This document shows, in pieces, positions 60,470 to 64,000 of a stretch of DNA of 64,000 bases (the first letter of the stretch is position 1; every line of letters begins with the position of its first letter). This DNA comes from Pseudomonadales bacterium (GTDB lineage Bacteria > Pseudomonadota > Gammaproteobacteria > Pseudomonadales > UBA7239): assembly GCA_041395665.1 (NCBI GenBank), contig JAWLAB010000001.1, forward strand, positions 186,001-250,000. Direction: 5' to 3'. Under the pieces are notes generated by a model that was given only the letters and a program-made list of their open reading frames with translations, was not told the DNA's origin and made no database searches. A program made the translations under genes and the position numbers.

Positions 60470-61864
60470 ATGCTGGATTGGATAAAACACCGCATCTCCG
60501 AAGTGCGCACAACCAAAGGCACATCCAACTCCGGCTCGAAGTCTCGCAAACCTAAATCAGCTGATCTTGTTACCCCACAGCAACACGGCATTCCTGAACA
60601 AAAAATAAACAATCACGCCCTGCAAGTGATTCGGCGCTTACAAGAAGCCGGTTATGACGCACACATCGTCGGCGGCGGCGTGCGTGATTTACTGCTCGGC
60701 TTGCGCCCCAAAGATTTTGATGTCGCCACCAGCGCCACCCCCGAGCAAGTGCGGCAAGTGTTTCGTCACTCACGCATCATCGGTCGCCGCTTTCGCATCG
60801 TGCATGTATTGTTTGGCCGCGAAACGATTGAAGTCACGACTTTTCGCGGTCATCACAGCAACGCCGAGAGTACAAAAGATGCCATCGCACACGACAGCGG
60901 TTTGCTGCTGCGCGACAATGTTTACGGCAGCATTGAAGAAGATGCAATTCGTCGCGATTTCACCGTTAATGCGTTGTACTACGGCACCGATCATCATATT
61001 CGTGATTTTTGTCACGGATTAAAAGATATAGAAAAACGACAAATAAAAATTATCGGCGATGCGGAAACACGCTACCGCGAAGACCCTGTGCGTATGCTGC
61101 GTGCAGTGCGTTTAGCGGCCAAGTTAAATTTTTCTATCGAAAAAAATACTGCGGCCCCAATTACTAAACTTGCGCCACTATTACGCGACATTTCCAATGC
61201 GCGCTTATTCGATGAAATGCTGAAACTGTTTATGGCAGGCTATGCCGTTAAAACTTTTGATCTAATGGTGCAGCAGCGGCTCTTTCACATTTTATTCCCT
61301 AGCGCAGCACGCTTATTGGAAAACGGCAACTACACTGACCGATTGATACGCCAAGCTTTTACCAATACCGATACACGCATCAACAATGATTTGCGTGTTA
61401 CACCCGCTTTTTTATGTGCGGCATTGCTCTGGCCTGCACTACAACAGGAACAACAGCGCGAACAAAAAAACGGTATGCATCCGCATCAAGCACTACAAAA
61501 AGTGATGCCGAAGATTATCGGCGAGCAAACAAAATTGATTGGCATTCCGCGACGATTCACACAACCCATGCAAGAAATATGGGAGTTGCAATGGTTATTG
61601 ACGCGCAGGCAGGGTGGACGCGCCGATCAATTACTGGAGCATCCGCGTTTTCGTGCTGCCTATGATTTTTTATTGCTGCGCGAACAAGCGGGCGAAGAGT
61701 TGCAAGATTTAGGTGCGTGGTGGACCGAGTATCAAAAAGCTTCACCCGATACACGCGAGCAAATGCGACAACATTTGCAACGCAGTGGCAGCAGCAATAA
61801 CAAACCGCGCCGGCGACGCAGCGCGACTCGCTCACCTAGCAACACGCATCCGCCCACACACTAA
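60470..61864 (+). CDS. pcnB: Poly(A) polymerase I PcnB
   Basis: A 464-residue nucleotidyltransferase that adds 3' poly(A) tails to RNA, aiding decay. HIVGGGVRDLLLGLRPKDFDVATSATPEQVRQVF (~65-98) contains the catalytic Asp pair, and RRFRIVHVLF (~108) and EDPVRMLRAVRLAAKL (~208-223) follow. The C-terminal ~35 residues are Arg/Lys/Ser-rich, as in E. coli. The head-domain motif set favours PcnB over CCA-adding enzyme, as does its position before folK. folK begins directly after its stop. Confidence 0.93.
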   Translation: MLDWIKHRISEVRTTKGTSNSGSKSRKPKSADLVTPQQHGIPEQKINNHALQVIRRLQEAGYDAHIVGGGVRDLLLGLRPKDFDVATSATPEQVRQVFRHSRIIGRRFRIVHVLFGRETIEVTTFRGHHSNAESTKDAIAHDSGLLLRDNVYGSIEEDAIRRDFTVNALYYGTDHHIRDFCHGLKDIEKRQIKIIGDAETRYREDPVRMLRAVRLAAKLNFSIEKNTAAPITKLAPLLRDISNARLFDEMLKLFMAGYAVKTFDLMVQQRLFHILFPSAARLLENGNYTDRLIRQAFTNTDTRINNDLRVTPAFLCAALLWPALQQEQQREQKNGMHPHQALQKVMPKIIGEQTKLIGIPRRFTQPMQEIWELQWLLTRRQGGRADQLLEHPRFRAAYDFLLLREQAGEELQDLGAWWTEYQKASPDTREQMRQHLQRSGSSNNKPRRRRSATRSPSNTHPPTH

Positions 61865-62371
61865 ATGGCTATAGCGACTGCGTACATCGGTATCGGCAGC
61901 AATTTGGCTGAACCTCTGCAACAAGTACAGACGGCCATCACTTCTTTGCAACGCACGCCCAATATCCAAGTGATTACCGTTTCGCCGTGGTATGGCAGCC
62001 ACCCTGTTGGCGGCCCTGCTAATCAGCCCGACTACATCAATGGTGCAGCATGTTTACACACTACACTCTCCCCGCACTCTCTCTTAGATGCGCTGCAAGC
62101 CATTGAGCAACAGCAACACCGTGTGCGTCACGAACGCTGGGGCGCACGCACGCTGGATTTAGATTTGCTGCTCTACGACCTGCATTGCGTAGATGATGAT
62201 CGACTCACCGTGCCGCACCCTCGTATGCAAGAGCGTGCTTTTGTTTTAGCACCGCTGTTCGACATTGCGCCGCAGCTTGTGCTTCCCAACGGGTGCAGTG
62301 TTGCGTCATTATTGTCGGCACTACCAAGTGAGGGGTTGTGGCGATTACCGCGCACCAACGCAGCAAGATGA
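61865..62371 (+). CDS. folK: HPPK, 7,8-dihydro-6-hydroxymethylpterin pyrophosphokinase FolK
   Basis: A 168-residue HPPK: AYIGIGSNLAEP (~6-17), the ATP/Mg site in RWGARTLDLDLLLYD (~91-105) and VPHPRMQERAFVLAPL (~117-132). It transfers pyrophosphate from ATP to the pterin in folate synthesis. It starts right after the pcnB stop and overlaps the deoxynucleoside kinase gene by 4 bases. Confidence 0.95.
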   Translation: MAIATAYIGIGSNLAEPLQQVQTAITSLQRTPNIQVITVSPWYGSHPVGGPANQPDYINGAACLHTTLSPHSLLDALQAIEQQQHRVRHERWGARTLDLDLLLYDLHCVDDDRLTVPHPRMQERAFVLAPLFDIAPQLVLPNGCSVASLLSALPSEGLWRLPRTNAAR

Positions 62372-63081
62372 CCAATATTTCCACACAATATAGCCCAATC
62401 ACAGATGGCACCTTCGACAATCTGCATTTTGATTTTGAAGGTCGCACACTGCCGCGCTTTGTTGCTGTAGAAGGCAATATTGGTGTAGGCAAAACCACAT
62501 TAGCCAAACGGTTAGCCAGCACCTTTAATTACAAAACTCTATTAGAGGCGGCTGAAGAAAATCCATTTCTTGAGCGCTTTTATCAAGATCGCAAACGCAA
62601 TGCGTTACCCACACAACTGCATTTTCTTTTTCAACGCAGCCAGCAATTTAAAGAGCTGCGCCAAGACGATATGTTCTCTCCTCTGCGCGTTGCGGATTTT
62701 CTTTTAAATAAAGATCCTTTGTTCGCACGCGTAACTCTAGACGATGACGAATTCAGCTTATACCGTAAAGTGTATGATCAATTGATCTGCGATGTACCTA
62801 AACCCGATTTAGTGGTTTATCTACAAGCGCCGATTGAAGTGTTATTAAAGCGCGTACGCCAGCGCGGTATCGCCGCCGAGCAGCGCATCGATCAAGAATA
62901 TTTACAGCAACTCAACGAAGCGTACACACAATTTTTTCACTACTACAACGATGCGCCATTATTGATTGTTAATGCGGCAGAGATTGATTTAGCTAACAAT
63001 GCACAACACTATCGCTCGCTTGTTGAATATATGTTGACGATTCGCAATGGTCGTCACTATTACAATCCATCGACGATTTAA
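62368..63081 (+). CDS. Deoxynucleoside kinase family protein
   Basis: A 237-residue dNK/DGK-type kinase: VEGNIGVGKTTLAKRLA P-loop (~34-50), EENPFLERFYQDRKRNALPTQLHFLFQR (~64-91, with the E-R-F region that binds the nucleoside) and a LID-like KRVRQRGIAAEQRI (~168). It phosphorylates deoxynucleosides for salvage. The ATG at 62368 overlaps folK; the extra codons upstream in the open frame are a folK shadow. It is followed by panB after 14 bases. Confidence 0.88.
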   Translation: MTNISTQYSPITDGTFDNLHFDFEGRTLPRFVAVEGNIGVGKTTLAKRLASTFNYKTLLEAAEENPFLERFYQDRKRNALPTQLHFLFQRSQQFKELRQDDMFSPLRVADFLLNKDPLFARVTLDDDEFSLYRKVYDQLICDVPKPDLVVYLQAPIEVLLKRVRQRGIAAEQRIDQEYLQQLNEAYTQFFHYYNDAPLLIVNAAEIDLANNAQHYRSLVEYMLTIRNGRHYYNPSTI

Positions 63082-63095
63082 TTAAGGCTGATTCG

Positions 63096-63887
63096 ATGCG
63101 CACGATTACTATCAACACACTGCAGGCTATGAAGCAGGAGAGCGAAAAATTTGCCGTTCTCGCCGCCTACGATGCCACTTTTGCGCATTTCATCAGCGAA
63201 GCGGAAGTAGAAGTTATTTTGGTCGGTGACTCTTTGGGCATGGTCATTCAAGGCCACGACACCACACTGCCAGTCACCGTTGAGCAAATTGCTTACCATA
63301 CTGCTGCGGTAAAACGCGGGGCAAAGCGCTCTTTCATCATGGCCGACATGCCATTCATGAGTTACAGCAATACCGACACCGCTTTAAACAATGCAACAAC
63401 CTTGATGCAAGCCGGTGCGCAAATGGTGAAATTGGAGGGTGGCGCATGGTTGGCGGATACGCTGTATCGTATGTCACAGCACGGCATACCGACTTGTGCA
63501 CATTTAGGTTTAACGCCGCAATCCGTGAATAAATTTGGCGGCTATCGCGTGCAAGGTCGCGGCGATGATGCGCAACAAATTTTGCAAGATGCGCAAACAC
63601 TGGAACAAGCCGGTGCAGATTTATTGGTGTTGGAATGTGTGCCCTCATCACTCGCAGCGGAAGTCTCGCGCACGCTGCACATTCCAGTGATTGGCATAGG
63701 CGCAGGCTCACACACCGATGCGCAAGTCTTAGTGCTGTATGACATGCTCGGCTTAACGCCCAGCCGCGCGCCGAAATTTACCAAAAACTTTTTACTCGAA
63801 AACGATGACATTCCTGCCGCATTGCGCGCTTATGTCGAAGAAGTCAAAAGTGGGGCTTTCCCCACTGATGAACACAGTTTTCGCTAA
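63096..63887 (+). CDS. panB: Ketopantoate hydroxymethyltransferase PanB
   Basis: A 263-residue TIM-barrel enzyme that adds hydroxymethyl to ketoisovalerate in pantothenate synthesis. AAYDATFAHFISEAEVEVILVGDSLGMVIQGHDTTLPVT (~23-61), ADMPFMSY (~89) and the AHLGLTPQSVNKFGGYRVQGR stretch (~131-151) are signature segments. panC, its usual follower, is absent; gmk starts 24 bases later. Confidence 0.96.
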   Translation: MRTITINTLQAMKQESEKFAVLAAYDATFAHFISEAEVEVILVGDSLGMVIQGHDTTLPVTVEQIAYHTAAVKRGAKRSFIMADMPFMSYSNTDTALNNATTLMQAGAQMVKLEGGAWLADTLYRMSQHGIPTCAHLGLTPQSVNKFGGYRVQGRGDDAQQILQDAQTLEQAGADLLVLECVPSSLAAEVSRTLHIPVIGIGAGSHTDAQVLVLYDMLGLTPSRAPKFTKNFLLENDDIPAALRAYVEEVKSGAFPTDEHSFR

Positions 63888-63911
63888 CAAATAAATATTG
63901 TGGGAAGCACC

Positions 63912-64000
63912 ATGCAACGACGCGGCATTTTGTACACCGTTTCCGCTCCTTCTGGCGCAGGCAAGACCAGCTTGGTCAAAGCCCTGCTGGAAAAAATTCC
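63912..64000 (+). CDS. gmk: Guanylate kinase Gmk, N-terminal fragment
   Basis: The first 29 codons are in the window; the gene continues past the right edge. The P-loop APSGAGKTSLV lies at ~12-22 and the start MQRRGILYTVS is the usual one. It phosphorylates GMP to GDP. GGGAAGCACC precedes the ATG at 63912. In most relatives gmk pairs with rpoZ, which may lie beyond the window. Confidence 0.9.
   Translation, partial: MQRRGILYTVSAPSGAGKTSLVKALLEKI

Overview
The window is a chromosomal segment of roughly 50% GC from a gammaproteobacterium. Gene content and order point to the Pseudomonadales/Cellvibrionales side of the class. The blocks rapZ-npr, ubiI-ubiH-pepP-ygfB facing TIGR02449-zapA, diaA-dolP, lptM-lysA, cmoA-cmoB and pcnB-folK-panB are conserved there. 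An Lpp/OprI-type lipoprotein is also present. I see no rRNA, tRNA, CRISPR array, prophage or insertion sequence with a transposase.

Layout. 1-15 kb: rapZ/npr, dprA, late ubiquinone hydroxylases with pepP, cell-division factor zapA, outer-membrane and septum proteins (dolP, diaA), fau, and a 1157-residue LplT-PlsC-acyl-ACP-synthetase fusion for lysophospholipid repair. 15-22 kb: a kinase-like LPS-core protein, a KefB/YbaL-type antiporter, a coupled three-gene cassette (GT4 glycosyltransferase, methyltransferase, alpha/alpha-toroid protein), and a YefM-YoeB toxin-antitoxin module with a palindromic operator. 22-25.7 kb: LLM oxidoreductase, NUDIX, lysA, lptM and a RIO kinase. 25.7-42.3 kb: a B12 regulon. 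It holds cobO, a cobalamin riboswitch, cbtB-cbtA cobalt uptake, cobB-cobM-cbiX-cobH-cbiD-cobL-cobI-cbiG-cobE-cobJ, a 2Fe-2S ferredoxin, cobA-cobD-cobC, then a second riboswitch and btuB. 42.3-50 kb: a sulfatase/SMP-30 pair, PPi-type phosphofructokinase, an acyl-CoA dehydrogenase with two hot-dog hydratases. 50-53 kb: an SDR, a DprE1-like oxidase and a HAD-UbiA fusion, matching the decaprenylphosphoryl-arabinose route. 53-64 kb: yajQ, cmoAB, Pit phosphate transport, two L,D-transpeptidases next to an Lpp-like lipoprotein, pcnB-folK-dnk-panB and the start of gmk.

How parts work together. The B12 genes form a mostly overlapping operon from cobalt import to nucleotide-loop precursors, with both transport ends under riboswitches. 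CbiX, CbiD and CbiG indicate early cobalt insertion, the anaerobic-type route. The two L,D-transpeptidases and the Lpp-like protein ending in lysine make a plausible envelope-tethering neighbourhood.

Quality caveat. cobI, cbiG, cobJ, the sulfatase, the SMP-30-like gene and one lipoprotein are broken only by small indels, with family-like sequence continuing in the other frames. The breaks are dense at 34.2-36.3 kb. Consensus errors are the simplest reading; real decay is possible. Two ~97-bp palindromic repeats lie at 15.1 kb and 48.8 kb in opposite orientation.
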